This document shows, in pieces, positions 39,752 to 47,992 of a stretch of DNA of 59,209 nt. A model generated the notes under the pieces. That model saw only the letters and a list, made by a program, of their open reading frames with translations, searched no databases and was not told the DNA's origin. How positions within the stretch are numbered: position 1 is the stretch's first letter; the number at the start of each line of letters is the position of its first letter. The position numbers and the translations under genes were made by a program. Source of the stretch: an uncultured Sphingomonadales bacterium (GTDB lineage: Bacteria > Pseudomonadota > Alphaproteobacteria > Sphingomonadales > Sphingomonadaceae); assembly GCA_937898525.1 (NCBI GenBank), contig CALCBC010000106.1:1-59209 (forward strand). Direction: 5' to 3'.

Positions 39752-40315
39752 ATGGAAGCGCTGCTCACCTCCACCCTGCTCGTCGCCCTCGCCGAGATCG
39801 GCGACAAGACCATGCTGCTCGCGATCGTGCTGGCGACGCGCTACCGCAAGCCGGTGCCGATCGTGCTCGGCATCCTCGTGGCGACGCTGGCCAACCACGC
39901 GCTCGCGGCGCTCGCCGGGCAGTTCGCAGCCGAGCTGATCGACGGCCAGTGGTTCCGCATCGCGATAGCCGCCTCTTTCGTCGCGATGGGCCTTTGGACT
40001 CTGGTCCCTGACAAGCTCGACGAGGACGAGCAGCCGCGCAGCCACGGCGGGGTGTTCCTCACCACGCTGATCGCGTTCTTCCTCGTCGAGATGGGCGACA
40101 AGACCCAGGTCGCCACGGTGGCGCTGGGGGCGCAGTTCGCGAACGTCGCGCTCGTCACCGCCGGGACCACGCTCGGGATGATGATCGCCAACGTGCCCGC
40201 GGTGTGGCTCGGCCATGCGCTGGTGCAGCGCGTGTCGATGAAGGCGGTGCGCCTGCTCGCAGCGGCGAGCTTCGTCGCGGTCGGGGTGTGGATGCTGGCC
40301 GAGGCTATCAGTTGA
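39752..40315 (+). CDS. GDT1/TMEM165 family Mn2+ exporter (UPF0016)
   Basis: A 187-residue membrane protein with about six transmembrane helices and two copies of the family motif E-x-G-D-K-T: AEIGDKTML (near residue 14) and VEMGDKTQV (near 113). Family members export Mn2+ in bacteria. The upstream Mn riboswitch supports the same role here, protecting against manganese excess. The ATG at 39752 follows GGAAAG. Confidence 0.94.
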   Translation: MEALLTSTLLVALAEIGDKTMLLAIVLATRYRKPVPIVLGILVATLANHALAALAGQFAAELIDGQWFRIAIAASFVAMGLWTLVPDKLDEDEQPRSHGGVFLTTLIAFFLVEMGDKTQVATVALGAQFANVALVTAGTTLGMMIANVPAVWLGHALVQRVSMKAVRLLAAASFVAVGVWMLAEAIS

Positions 40316-40320
40316 CGCAA

Positions 40321-40441
40321 TCCTCCCCGAGCCCACTCGGGGAGGTGTCGCCGGCCACAAGGCGGTGACGGAAGGGAACAACCCCTCCACCATCCCCGCA
40401 TTCGCGGGGACAGTCCCCTCCCCGAGCAAGCTTGGGGAGGA
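40321..40441. repeat. nested palindromic repeat block
   Basis: Three hairpins: CCTCCCCGAG-cccact-CGGGGAGG (near 40322-40347), ATCCCCGCATTCGCGGGGA (near 40393-40411) and CCTCCCCGAGC-aa-GCTTGGGGAGG (near 40417-40440). The first and last form an outer inverted repeat. It lies between the convergent exporter and cupin genes and may terminate both. Confidence 0.6.
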
Positions 40442-40446
40442 CCCTG

Positions 40447-40842
40447 CTATTCGGTCGTCTTCCCGTCGAAGTGCTCGTGCGCCGCCCGCGCCTCCTCGCA
40501 GGTCCGATGCACGGTGCCGTCGATGTGCTCGGGCGGGCCGTAGATCGTGTAGAGCTTGAGCGGCTCGTCGCCGGTTGCCCTGACGTTGTGGCGCGCGCCC
40601 TGCGGCACGATCACGCCGTCGTCGTCCTTCACCGCGTGATCGACGCCGTCGATCGTGATCACCCCTTCGCCCTGCTCGATGCGGAAGAACTGGTCGCGGT
40701 CGTCGTGGACTTCCTCGCCGATCTCCTCACCCGGATCGAGCGACATGGCCACCAGCTGGAGGTTGTGCCCGGTATAGAGCACGCGCCGGAAGTCGCTGTT
40801 GGCCAGCGTCACCTTCTCGATGTCGTCGACATATCCCTTCAT
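40447..40842 (-). CDS. Cupin domain protein
   Basis: A 131-residue single-domain cupin. The first motif is read as GEEIGEEVHDDRDQFFRIEQGEG and the second as PQGARHNV, giving probable metal ligands His, Glu/Gln and His. The protein may be a small mannose-isomerase-like or auxin-binding-type cupin; no reaction can be named. The ATG at 40842 has AAGGAG 8 nt upstream. It is divergent from the nitronate monooxygenase-like gene. Confidence 0.85.
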   Translation of the reverse strand: MKGYVDDIEKVTLANSDFRRVLYTGHNLQLVAMSLDPGEEIGEEVHDDRDQFFRIEQGEGVITIDGVDHAVKDDDGVIVPQGARHNVRATGDEPLKLYTIYGPPEHIDGTVHRTCEEARAAHEHFDGKTTE

Positions 40843-40946
40843 GTGCCCGGTCTCCTTCACCCTGACGATAGCACGGCCGACGGGCCGTTTCCGCCAGTAT
40901 CAATTGCACGTTGTGATCGCCTTCGCCGATGCTAGAGGCGGCGCCC

Positions 40947-41957
40947 ATGCGTAATTATCCCAAGACCCGCCACCTGATGCAGCGGGGCTGCGAATTTCTC
41001 GGCACCGAGTTCGCGATCCTCTGCGGAGCGATGAGCTGGGTCTCCGAGCGCAACCTGGTCTCGGCGATCAGCAACGCCGGCGGGTTCGGCGTGATCGCCT
41101 GCGGGGCGATGACGCCCGAGCTGCTCGACGCCGAGATCGCCGGCACGAAGGCGCTCACGAGCAAGCCGTTCGGCGTCAACCTGATCACCATGCACCCGCA
41201 GCTGTTCGAGCTGATCGAAGTCTGCGGTCGGCACCAGGTGGGCCACGTCGCGCTCGCCGGCGGGATTCCGCCGAAGGGCAGCGTCGAGGCGATCAAGGCG
41301 TTCGGCGCGAAGGTCATCGTGTTCGCGCCGACGCTCGCGCTGGCGAAGAAGCTGCTCCGCTCGGGCGGCGACGCGCTGGTGATCGAGGGCATGGAGGCCG
41401 GCGGCCACATCGGCCCGGTCGCGACCTCGGTGCTGGCGCAGGAGTTCCTGCCCGCTCTGGCCGACGAATACCTCGTGTTCGTTGCCGGCGGGATCGGCCG
41501 CGGCGAGGCGATCGCCGGCTATCTCGAGATGGGCGCCGCCGGGGTTCAGCTCGGCACGCGCTTCGCCTGCGCGACCGAGTCGATCGCCCACCCCGAGTTC
41601 AAGAAGGCCTTCTTCCGCGCCGGCGCGCGCGACGCGGTCGCCTCGGTGCAGATCGACCCGCGCCTGCCGGTCATCCCGGTGCGCGCGCTCAAGAACAAGG
41701 GCACCGAGGAATTCGCCGCCAAGCAGCGCGAGGTCGCGCTGCTGCTCGACCAGGGCAGTGTCGACATGGCCGAGGCGCAGCTTCGCATCGAGCACTTCTG
41801 GGCCGGCGCGCTGCGCCGCGCGGTGATCGACGGCGATGTCGAGACCGGCAGCCTGATGGCCGGCCAGTCGGTCGGCATGGTCACCAAGGAAGAGCCCGTC
41901 GCCGAAATCGTCGCCACACTGATGACCGAAAGCGAGGCGGCCCTGAACCGCCGCTGA
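40947..41957 (+). CDS. Nitronate monooxygenase / 2-nitropropane dioxygenase family flavoprotein
   Basis: A 336-residue FMN-dependent TIM-barrel protein of the NMO/FabK family. Typical segments are AILCGAMSWVSE near residue 24, VIEGMEAGGHIGP near 150 and GAAGVQLGTRF near 195. It may oxidise nitronates or act as an enoyl-reductase-like or nitroalkane-detoxifying enzyme. The ATG at 40947 is preferred (GAGG upstream) over an ATG at 40929. A short palindrome follows the stop and faces the L,D-transpeptidase gene. Confidence 0.88.
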   Translation: MRNYPKTRHLMQRGCEFLGTEFAILCGAMSWVSERNLVSAISNAGGFGVIACGAMTPELLDAEIAGTKALTSKPFGVNLITMHPQLFELIEVCGRHQVGHVALAGGIPPKGSVEAIKAFGAKVIVFAPTLALAKKLLRSGGDALVIEGMEAGGHIGPVATSVLAQEFLPALADEYLVFVAGGIGRGEAIAGYLEMGAAGVQLGTRFACATESIAHPEFKKAFFRAGARDAVASVQIDPRLPVIPVRALKNKGTEEFAAKQREVALLLDQGSVDMAEAQLRIEHFWAGALRRAVIDGDVETGSLMAGQSVGMVTKEEPVAEIVATLMTESEAALNRR

Positions 41958-41983
41958 TCCTCCCCGGGCCTGTCTCGGGAGGG

Positions 41984-43360
41984 TCAGGGCCGGTCGGAGC
42001 GTGCGGCGTCGGTGTCGACCGCCGCGAGCCGGGTGCCGTCGTGGCCGTAGGGATCGTCGCGGAAGGCGATCACGCCTTTCTCGGGGATCGCGGTCAGATA
42101 GGTGATGTAGATCGGCACGATCTCGGGCAGCGGGACGACCTTTTCCGCCTCGCGCACGCGCGAGGGCAGCGGCTCGCCCATCAGCCAGCGATGCATCTTC
42201 GCCGCATCCTCGAGCCTGACGCAGCCCGAGCTGAGCTGGCGCTGGTCGAGCCGCAGCAGCTGCTTGTCGGGCGTGTCGTGGAGGTAGATGCCGAGGGCGT
42301 TGGGGAACTCGAACTTGACCCGGCCCATGAAGTTGGACCCGCCGGGCAGCTGCCGCACGTGGACCTTCGCCCTGCCCTCGTGCACGGCTTTCCAGTCGAC
42401 GGTCGCCGGATCGACGACCTCGGCGTCAGGGCGCCAGTCGGCCAGCACCTGGTACCGGCCGTTGCGCAGGTACGCGAGGCCGCGGTCGAGCACGTTGGCG
42501 GCGATGTTGGCCTGCACGAGGTCGTCGGGGACGTTCCAGTACGGGTTGAGCACCGCGTAGCGAATGAACCCGGCCATCAGCGGGGTCTGCAGCTCGGGCT
42601 TGCCGACGACGACGCGCATCGAATCGACGGGCTTGCCGTCCTCGTACATCCACAGCGTCGCGCTGGCGGCATCGACAAGCACGTGGCGCCCGGTCGGCAT
42701 CGCCGGGATCGCCCGGACGCGCGCGAGGTTGGTCCAGATCTGCCGCCGCTGGTTGTCGGAGAACCGCGGGTCCTCCATCGCTTCGCGCAGCGGCGCGTAG
42801 AGCGGGTGCATCCAGCGCATCTCGGCGACGTAGTCCTCGAGCCCGGCGGCCGAGTTCGCCGCCGCCTCGAGCACCGCGTGCACGGTCGGCACGACCGGGG
42901 CCAGCGCCGGGCTCTCGTAGATCATCTCGGCGCGGTCGGCCGAGCGCATGGCGCGCACGTAGGCGGCGAACGCGGCCGACAGCTCGACCTCGGCGCGGGC
43001 GACGTCGTCGATGTCGCCGCGGCGCGCCTTCTCGACGCGCTTGGCCAGCCGTTCGAAGCGAACCGTCTTGCGGTCGACGCCGTCGTACTCCGCGCTGCGC
43101 AGCAGGTGCATCAGCATCGAGGCCGCGCCCGAGGGGCGGCCGAATTCGTTGAGCCACAGCGGCCGGTTGCCGCGCGCAGCGTAGAACGCGCGCAACTCCT
43201 TGCCGGCGCGCTTGCCGATCTCGCGGTGGAGGGCCGGGGACTGGACGACGTCCTGCCCCGCTCCCTGAGCCTGTGCGGCCTGCGGCAGCGGCGCGACGAG
43301 CGCCGCTGCCAGGATCGGCCCGATCAAGCGGAGCACATGCTCCCTTCGTGTGCTGCCCAT
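41984..43360 (-). CDS. L,D-transpeptidase (YcbB/LdtD-type)
   Basis: A 458-residue exported protein that cross-links or modifies peptidoglycan. It has a signal peptide and a long N-terminal scaffold, then a YkuD catalytic domain. The active-site region reads IYLHDT...LSSGCVRLED with Cys380 as nucleophile. The ATG at 43360 gives a good signal peptide but lacks a clear ribosome binding site; a GTG eight codons downstream has AAGGGAG close by. It is followed (in the minus direction) by a convergent flavoprotein gene. Confidence 0.92.
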   Translation of the reverse strand: MGSTRREHVLRLIGPILAAALVAPLPQAAQAQGAGQDVVQSPALHREIGKRAGKELRAFYAARGNRPLWLNEFGRPSGAASMLMHLLRSAEYDGVDRKTVRFERLAKRVEKARRGDIDDVARAEVELSAAFAAYVRAMRSADRAEMIYESPALAPVVPTVHAVLEAAANSAAGLEDYVAEMRWMHPLYAPLREAMEDPRFSDNQRRQIWTNLARVRAIPAMPTGRHVLVDAASATLWMYEDGKPVDSMRVVVGKPELQTPLMAGFIRYAVLNPYWNVPDDLVQANIAANVLDRGLAYLRNGRYQVLADWRPDAEVVDPATVDWKAVHEGRAKVHVRQLPGGSNFMGRVKFEFPNALGIYLHDTPDKQLLRLDQRQLSSGCVRLEDAAKMHRWLMGEPLPSRVREAEKVVPLPEIVPIYITYLTAIPEKGVIAFRDDPYGHDGTRLAAVDTDAARSDRP

Positions 43361-43381
43361 GCGCCGCTCGACCGATCCGCG

Positions 43382-43954
43382 TCAGCCGCGCTCGCCCGTG
43401 TAGGCGACGTTGGTCGGCTGCACGACCGGGCTGCCCGCGTAGTACTGGCCTTCGCGAACGTAGCCGTCGACGCAGCCGTCGTTGTTGGCGTCGGCCCAGA
43501 CCGCGCCGGCGAGACCGCCGACCGCAGCGCCGATCACCGCGCCCTCGAGTATGCCGAGGCCACCGCTCAGCGCACCTGCGCCCGCACCGACGGCGGCGCC
43601 GACGCCGGCACCGGTCGCGGCCGAGCCGCCGACCGACGGTCCGCACCGGTCCGCCGAAGCGTTCTGGTAGGTCGCCGGCGCGCCTTCGTAGTACTGGCCG
43701 TTGTAGACGTAACCGTCGGCCTGGCCGTCGTTGTTGCGGTCGGCCCAGACCGCGCCGGCGAGACCGCCGACGGCAGCACCGACCACCGCGCCGGTCAGCA
43801 GGTCGCCGCCCGCGACCGCGGCCACGCCCGCACCACCCGCGGCTCCGATCGCCGCACCGGTGCCGGCGCTGGCGAGCGTATCGTCCTGCGTGCTCGCGCA
43901 CGCGCCGAGAGGCAGGGCCGCCGCGGCCATCAGCGAAATAACGGCTCTCTTCAT
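43382..43954 (-). CDS. Glycine-zipper lipoprotein with two EF-hand-like repeats
   Basis: A 190-residue predicted lipoprotein (lipobox LGAC). It contains a tandem duplication: each half has a glycine-zipper stretch (GAVVGAAVGGLAGAVWAD; GAVIGAAVGGLAGAVWAD) followed by a Ca-binding-like loop (DRNNDGQADGYV; DANNDGCVDGYV) and GQYYxG. Glycine zippers pack in or near membranes, and DxNxDG loops bind Ca2+ in dockerin and EF-hand proteins. The combination suggests an outer-membrane-associated, calcium-responsive structural protein. GGAGAAGG lies before the ATG. It stands 22 nt upstream of the L,D-transpeptidase gene in the same direction. Confidence 0.8.
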   Translation of the reverse strand: MKRAVISLMAAAALPLGACASTQDDTLASAGTGAAIGAAGGAGVAAVAGGDLLTGAVVGAAVGGLAGAVWADRNNDGQADGYVYNGQYYEGAPATYQNASADRCGPSVGGSAATGAGVGAAVGAGAGALSGGLGILEGAVIGAAVGGLAGAVWADANNDGCVDGYVREGQYYAGSPVVQPTNVAYTGERG

Positions 43955-44130
43955 GATCCTTCTCCACTTTGAACGCCGGAGCAGGCGGCAGCACCGCCTC
44001 CCGGGCGAACGGACTGATCTCCCGCGCTCCCAACGTGGATGGCGAGGGGCGGTTTCCGCGGCGGTCGGGAGGGGATCGAAACGGGCAGGGTTCTGCGGCG
44101 AACCGCTCCGCTGCTGCGACGGACGGCGGA

Positions 44131-44802
44131 TCAGCGCGGGCGCCAAGTGTAATCGGTCCGCACTTCCCAGTCGATCGCCCGGCCCGCCGCATCGCGCGCC
44201 GGCTGGAAGCGGAAGCGGCTTTCGATCAGGCGGCAGGTCGCCTCGTCGAGAACCGCGTAGCCGCTCGACACCAGCACCGTGCAGCGGTCGACCCGGCCGT
44301 CGGTGCGGATGCGGTAGCTGACGACGACGGTGCCGACCGCGCCCTCGGGCGGCCGGGTGCGGCGATAGTCGGCATCGGTCAGTGCCCCCGCGATGCGAAC
44401 CGGCGGGGTGACGGTACCCATGCCTGCGCCGGTGCCCGAGCCGCCCGGTCCCGATCCCGATCCCGCGGCGTCCCCGGACCCGCTGCCCGAACCCGAGCCC
44501 GGCAAGGCGGAAGTCGCGGCGGGCGTCGGTCGAGCGAGCGCGACAGGGGGTTCGGGCGGAGACGGGGCCTCGTCGGCTCCGCGGCTGGCGGGAGCGGGCG
44601 CCTCGTCATCGGCTGCCTCGGGCGCGGCCGCAGGCGGAGGAGGGTCGCGCAGCTCGACGGCCACGAGGCCGGGCTCGGGTACGGCGAGCGGTATCGCGGG
44701 CCCCCGGAGCAGGAGCAGCAAAGCGAAGGCCAGCGCGTGAACGGCTATCGCGCCGGCCATCGCCAGTGCCCGATTGCGGTCGTGAAGCAGCTCCGCGGCC
44801 AT
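44131..44802 (-). CDS. TonB-family energy transducer
   Basis: A 223-residue TonB protein. An N-terminal membrane anchor (near residues 14-33) is followed by a Pro/Ala-rich linker, a Gly-Ser-rich stretch (SGSGSGSG) and a C-terminal TonB domain (VVVSYRIRTDGRVDRC; SRFRFQPARD). It passes proton-motive force from ExbB/ExbD to outer-membrane receptors, such as the one at 18.6 kb. ExbB and ExbD genes are not in the window. The linker of Gly-Ser repeats is unusual next to the Pro-rich part. Confidence 0.88.
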   Translation of the reverse strand: MAAELLHDRNRALAMAGAIAVHALAFALLLLLRGPAIPLAVPEPGLVAVELRDPPPPAAAPEAADDEAPAPASRGADEAPSPPEPPVALARPTPAATSALPGSGSGSGSGDAAGSGSGPGGSGTGAGMGTVTPPVRIAGALTDADYRRTRPPEGAVGTVVVSYRIRTDGRVDRCTVLVSSGYAVLDEATCRLIESRFRFQPARDAAGRAIDWEVRTDYTWRPR

Positions 44803-44866
44803 GGCCCACCTGCAACGCCTGCAGGGGGAACGGCCCGGGCGGCGCGGCGATCCTAGGCGGCGGCGT

Positions 44867-46135
44867 TCACTCGGCCGGTTCCTCGGCGTCGAGCCCGTAG
44901 GCGGTATGCAGCACGCGAACCGCGAGCTCGGTCTCGTCGGCGTCGATCAGCACGCTGATCTTGATCTCCGAGGTCGAGATCGCCTGGACGTTGATCGACC
45001 GGTCGGCGAGCGCCTTGAACATCGTCGCCGCGATGCCGGCGTGGCTCTTCATGCCGACACCGACGACCGAGATCTTGGACACCTTGCTGTCGGTGATGAT
45101 GCGATTGAAGCCGATCGTGTCGCGCCGGTCCTCGAGCAGCGCCTGGGCGCGGGCGAGGTCGGCCTGCGGCACGGTGAAGGTCACGTCGGTCTCGCCCTTC
45201 TCGCGGCCGACGTTCTGGATGATCATGTCGACGTTGATCGCCGCCTCGGCCAGCGGGGTGAAGATGTTGGCCACCGCGCCCGGCCGGTCGGGCACCCGGG
45301 TGAGGATCACCTTGGCCTCGTTCTTGTCGTAGGCGACGCCGGTGACCAGCTGGCTTTCCATGTTCAAACCTTCCATTTCCTCGTCGGAGACGATCATCGT
45401 GCCGGGCAGCTCGTCGGCCGGGGGCGCGTCGTCGTCGATGAAGCTCGACAGCACCTGTACGCGCACGCCCTCCTTCATCGCCAGCCCGACCGAGCGCGTC
45501 TGCAGGACCTTGGCGCCGACCGAGGCCAGCTCGAGCATTTCCTCGTAGGTCACGTACTTGAGCTTGCGGGCGCGGGCGACGATCCGCGGGTCGGTCGTGT
45601 AGACCCCGTCGACGTCGGTGTAGATGTCGCAGCGGTCGGCCTTGATCGCCGCGGCGACCGCGACCGCCGAGGTATCCGAGCCGCCGCGGCCGAGCGTGGT
45701 CACGCGCCCCTCGGCGCTGAGGCCCTGGAAGCCCGGGATGACCGCGATCTCGCCGGCCTGCATCGAGGCGATCAGGGCATCGGAATCGATCGCCGCGACG
45801 CGCGCCTTGGCGTGTGCCTCGACCGTGCGCACGGGCAGCTGCCAGCCGAGCCACGAGCGCGCCTTGCAGCCCATCGCCTGCAGCGTCAGCGCGAGCAGCC
45901 CGCTGGTGACCTGTTCGCCGCTGGCGACCACGACGTCGTACTCGGCCGGATCGTAGAGCGGGTTGGCCTCGCGGCAGAAATTGACCAGCCGGTCGGTCTC
46001 GCCGGCCATCGCCGAGACGACCACCGCGACCTCGTGCCCGGCGGCCTGCTGCTTGCGCACGATCTGGGCCACGCGACGGATGCGCTCGGTTCCGGCCATC
46101 GAGGTGCCACCGAATTTCATCACGATGCGGGCCAA
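44867..46135 (-). CDS. lysC: Aspartate kinase
   Basis: First enzyme of lysine, threonine and methionine synthesis, phosphorylating aspartate. The 422-residue protein has the N-terminal kinase motif MKFGGTSMAG and two C-terminal ACT domains that carry feedback control. The start is most likely TTG at 46135: AGGAG lies 8 nt upstream and nothing similar precedes the later GTG/ATG codons. It is divergent from ubiG with 50 bp between them. Confidence 0.95.
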   Translation of the reverse strand: MARIVMKFGGTSMAGTERIRRVAQIVRKQQAAGHEVAVVVSAMAGETDRLVNFCREANPLYDPAEYDVVVASGEQVTSGLLALTLQAMGCKARSWLGWQLPVRTVEAHAKARVAAIDSDALIASMQAGEIAVIPGFQGLSAEGRVTTLGRGGSDTSAVAVAAAIKADRCDIYTDVDGVYTTDPRIVARARKLKYVTYEEMLELASVGAKVLQTRSVGLAMKEGVRVQVLSSFIDDDAPPADELPGTMIVSDEEMEGLNMESQLVTGVAYDKNEAKVILTRVPDRPGAVANIFTPLAEAAINVDMIIQNVGREKGETDVTFTVPQADLARAQALLEDRRDTIGFNRIITDSKVSKISVVGVGMKSHAGIAATMFKALADRSINVQAISTSEIKISVLIDADETELAVRVLHTAYGLDAEEPAE

Positions 46136-46185
46136 GGAAAGCGCTCCTGCTGGTCTCGGGTTCGGCGCGCTGTTAGGGGGGAGGC

Positions 46186-46923
46186 ATGCCCGATGCAACT
46201 GTCGCAAATGCAACCATCCGTCCCGACGAAGCGGCGCATTTCGCGGCGCTGGCGAAGGACTGGTGGGACCCGAGGGGCAGTGCGGCGATGCTGCACCGGC
46301 TGAACCCGGTGCGGCTCGAATTCGTCCGCGAGGCGATCGACCGGCACTGGGGCGGCGATCCGACGAGCGTTCGCCCGCTTGCCGGGAAGACGGCGCTCGA
46401 CGTCGGCTGCGGCGCGGGCCTGCTTTGCGAGCCGCTGGCGCGGCTGGGGGCCGAGGTTGCCGGGGTCGATGCGGCACCCGAGAACATCGAGGCGGCCGCC
46501 GCCCACGCCGAGGGCATCGGGCTCGCCATCCGCTACCAGGCGGGAGAGCTGGCCTCGCTCGGGCTCGGCACGTTCGATCTCGTCACCTCGATGGAAGTGC
46601 TCGAGCACGTGGCCGACAAGAAGGCCTTTCTCGCCGCGCTCGCCGCCCACCTCGCGCCGGGCGGGCTGATGGTGCTGTCGACGCCCAATCGCACGCCGCA
46701 GTCGCGGCTGCTGCTGGTCGGGGCGATGGAAGCGATCGGTGCGGTGCCCAAGGGCACGCACCACTGGGACGACTTCGTCACCCCCGACGAACTGCGCGAG
46801 CTCCTGGCCGAGGCGGGCCTCGCGATGGGCGAGCCGCGCGGGGTCGCCTGGTCGCCGCTCAAGGGGATGCACCTGTCGGACGACCTCTCGCTCGACTACC
46901 TCGTGACCGCGAGACCGGCATGA
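46186..46923 (+). CDS. ubiG: 3-demethylubiquinone-9 3-methyltransferase / polyprenyldihydroxybenzoate methyltransferase
   Basis: SAM-dependent O-methyltransferase for two steps of ubiquinone synthesis. The 245-residue protein has the SAM motif ALDVGCGAGLLCEPLARLG, the acidic VDAAPENIE motif and SMEVLEHV. The start ATG follows GGGGAGG. The next gene overlaps its stop (ATGA). Confidence 0.95.
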   Translation: MPDATVANATIRPDEAAHFAALAKDWWDPRGSAAMLHRLNPVRLEFVREAIDRHWGGDPTSVRPLAGKTALDVGCGAGLLCEPLARLGAEVAGVDAAPENIEAAAAHAEGIGLAIRYQAGELASLGLGTFDLVTSMEVLEHVADKKAFLAALAAHLAPGGLMVLSTPNRTPQSRLLLVGAMEAIGAVPKGTHHWDDFVTPDELRELLAEAGLAMGEPRGVAWSPLKGMHLSDDLSLDYLVTARPA

Positions 46924-47258
46924 GCGCGACCGCGCTCAAGGAGCGGCTGCGCGCGGACCTCAAGGTGGCGCTGCAGGCCCGCGCCACGGACGAGGTCCGG
47001 CTGCTGCGCACGCTGATCGCCGCCCTCGACGACGCCGAGGCGGTGCCGGGCGAATACAGCGCGGTCCCGCGCGCATTCGGCGACCCGTCGGGCGAAGTGG
47101 CGCGGCGCGAGCTCGACGCGGACACGGTCGAGGCGCTGCTGGCCTCCGAGATCGAATCGCGCGAGGGGGCTGCGCTGGACTACGAACGGCACGGCCGAGG
47201 CGACGAGGCGGAGCGGCTGCGCGGCGAGATCGCGCTGATCGGCCGCTATCGCGCCTGA
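46920..47258 (+). CDS. GatB/YqeY domain-like protein, 112 aa
   Basis: A 112-residue helical protein of the GatB/YqeY type, found alone or fused to amidotransferase GatB. It has the ALKERLRADLKVALQAR start and a C-terminal ERLRGEIALIGRY motif typical of YqeY-like proteins. It overlaps ubiG by 4 nt. Its precise role is unknown; YqeY is linked to tRNA-related functions only through its GatB similarity. Confidence 0.75.
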   Translation: MSATALKERLRADLKVALQARATDEVRLLRTLIAALDDAEAVPGEYSAVPRAFGDPSGEVARRELDADTVEALLASEIESREGAALDYERHGRGDEAERLRGEIALIGRYRA

Positions 47259-47476
47259 ACCGTCTCGCGCGGGTGGTCGGCGAAGACGCCGTCGGCCAGC
47301 CGCTGCCAGAGCCCTGCGAATCGCCGGGCGGCGGGATCGTGTCCGCGCCGCAAGGCCGGGGAGAAAGGCGTCTTCCCTGCGCAAAGTTCAGACGTGGACT
47401 TCGAGCTCCGCCGCGTGCGCGGCTCGGGCCGCTCGCCGCTGGCCGCGATGGACGATGACGAGGGGCGTTCCGACGA
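47246..47476 (-). pseudogene. coding-like remnants between nadR-like and yqeY genes
   Basis: The 218-bp gap contains two protein-like tails on the minus strand with high third-position GC. One, in the frame ending near 47388, reads FALIVGTPLVIVHRGQRRAA and looks like the end of a membrane protein. The other continues in the frame of the nadR-like gene past its stop and ends near 47246 with FAGLWQRLADGVFADHPRE. Neither has a clear start. They look like leftovers of genes lost or cut during rearrangement; a short real gene cannot be excluded. Confidence 0.35.
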
Positions 47477-47992
47477 TCAGCGCGAACGGCGGCGGACCTC
47501 GATTGCGGCGACGGCCTGCCGCTCGCGCTCGTCCCAGTCTCCGGCGACGGTGCGGAACGGCACGCCCGCCCGCACCAGCATGGCCTCGGCGACGGCGGCG
47601 AAGCGGGCGCGCAGTTCGGGCGTGCCGAAGAACCGCGTTCCGTCGTCGACCCACGGCACATCGGGTTGGAACAGCAGGTACAGCTCGGCCTTCGGATAGC
47701 GGAGAAGCTCGTCCGGCACCTCGCCGAACAGCATCTCGGCCCAGGCGGCGGTCATCAGCGGGTCGGTATCGAGCAGCAGCAGGGGCGGACCGGCGCGCGC
47801 CGCCTCGTGCATGAGCCGGTCCTGCTCGCGGGCGATCCCGAGCAGGCCGCCAAGCGTGAACTCGGTCCCCCGCTCCTCGGCATGAATCCGGCCGTATTCA
47901 GGGACCAACGGGCAGCCAAAACGGTCTGCCAGCTTGCGCGCCAGGGTTGACTTGCCGGTGCTTTCCGCGCCGTGGAAGCAGACCCGGATCAC
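47477..47992 (-). CDS. NadR-like nicotinamide riboside kinase (AAA ATPase)
   Basis: A 171-residue P-loop protein related to the kinase domain of NadR. The Walker A motif is GAESTGKST (residues 8-16), and VPEYGR and LLDTDP are typical of the NadR kinase group. It phosphorylates nicotinamide riboside to NMN for NAD synthesis. The start is GTG at 47992, overlapping the pnuC stop (GTGA), so uptake and phosphorylation are coupled. The regulatory and adenylyltransferase domains of full-length NadR are absent. Confidence 0.9.
   Translation of the reverse strand: MIRVCFHGAESTGKSTLARKLADRFGCPLVPEYGRIHAEERGTEFTLGGLLGIAREQDRLMHEAARAGPPLLLLDTDPLMTAAWAEMLFGEVPDELLRYPKAELYLLFQPDVPWVDDGTRFFGTPELRARFAAVAEAMLVRAGVPFRTVAGDWDERERQAVAAIEVRRRSR

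Noticed and set aside
40321..40441. CRISPR-like repeat array
   Set aside because: The units are palindromes of different sequence with irregular spacing and no cas genes; they are intergenic hairpins.
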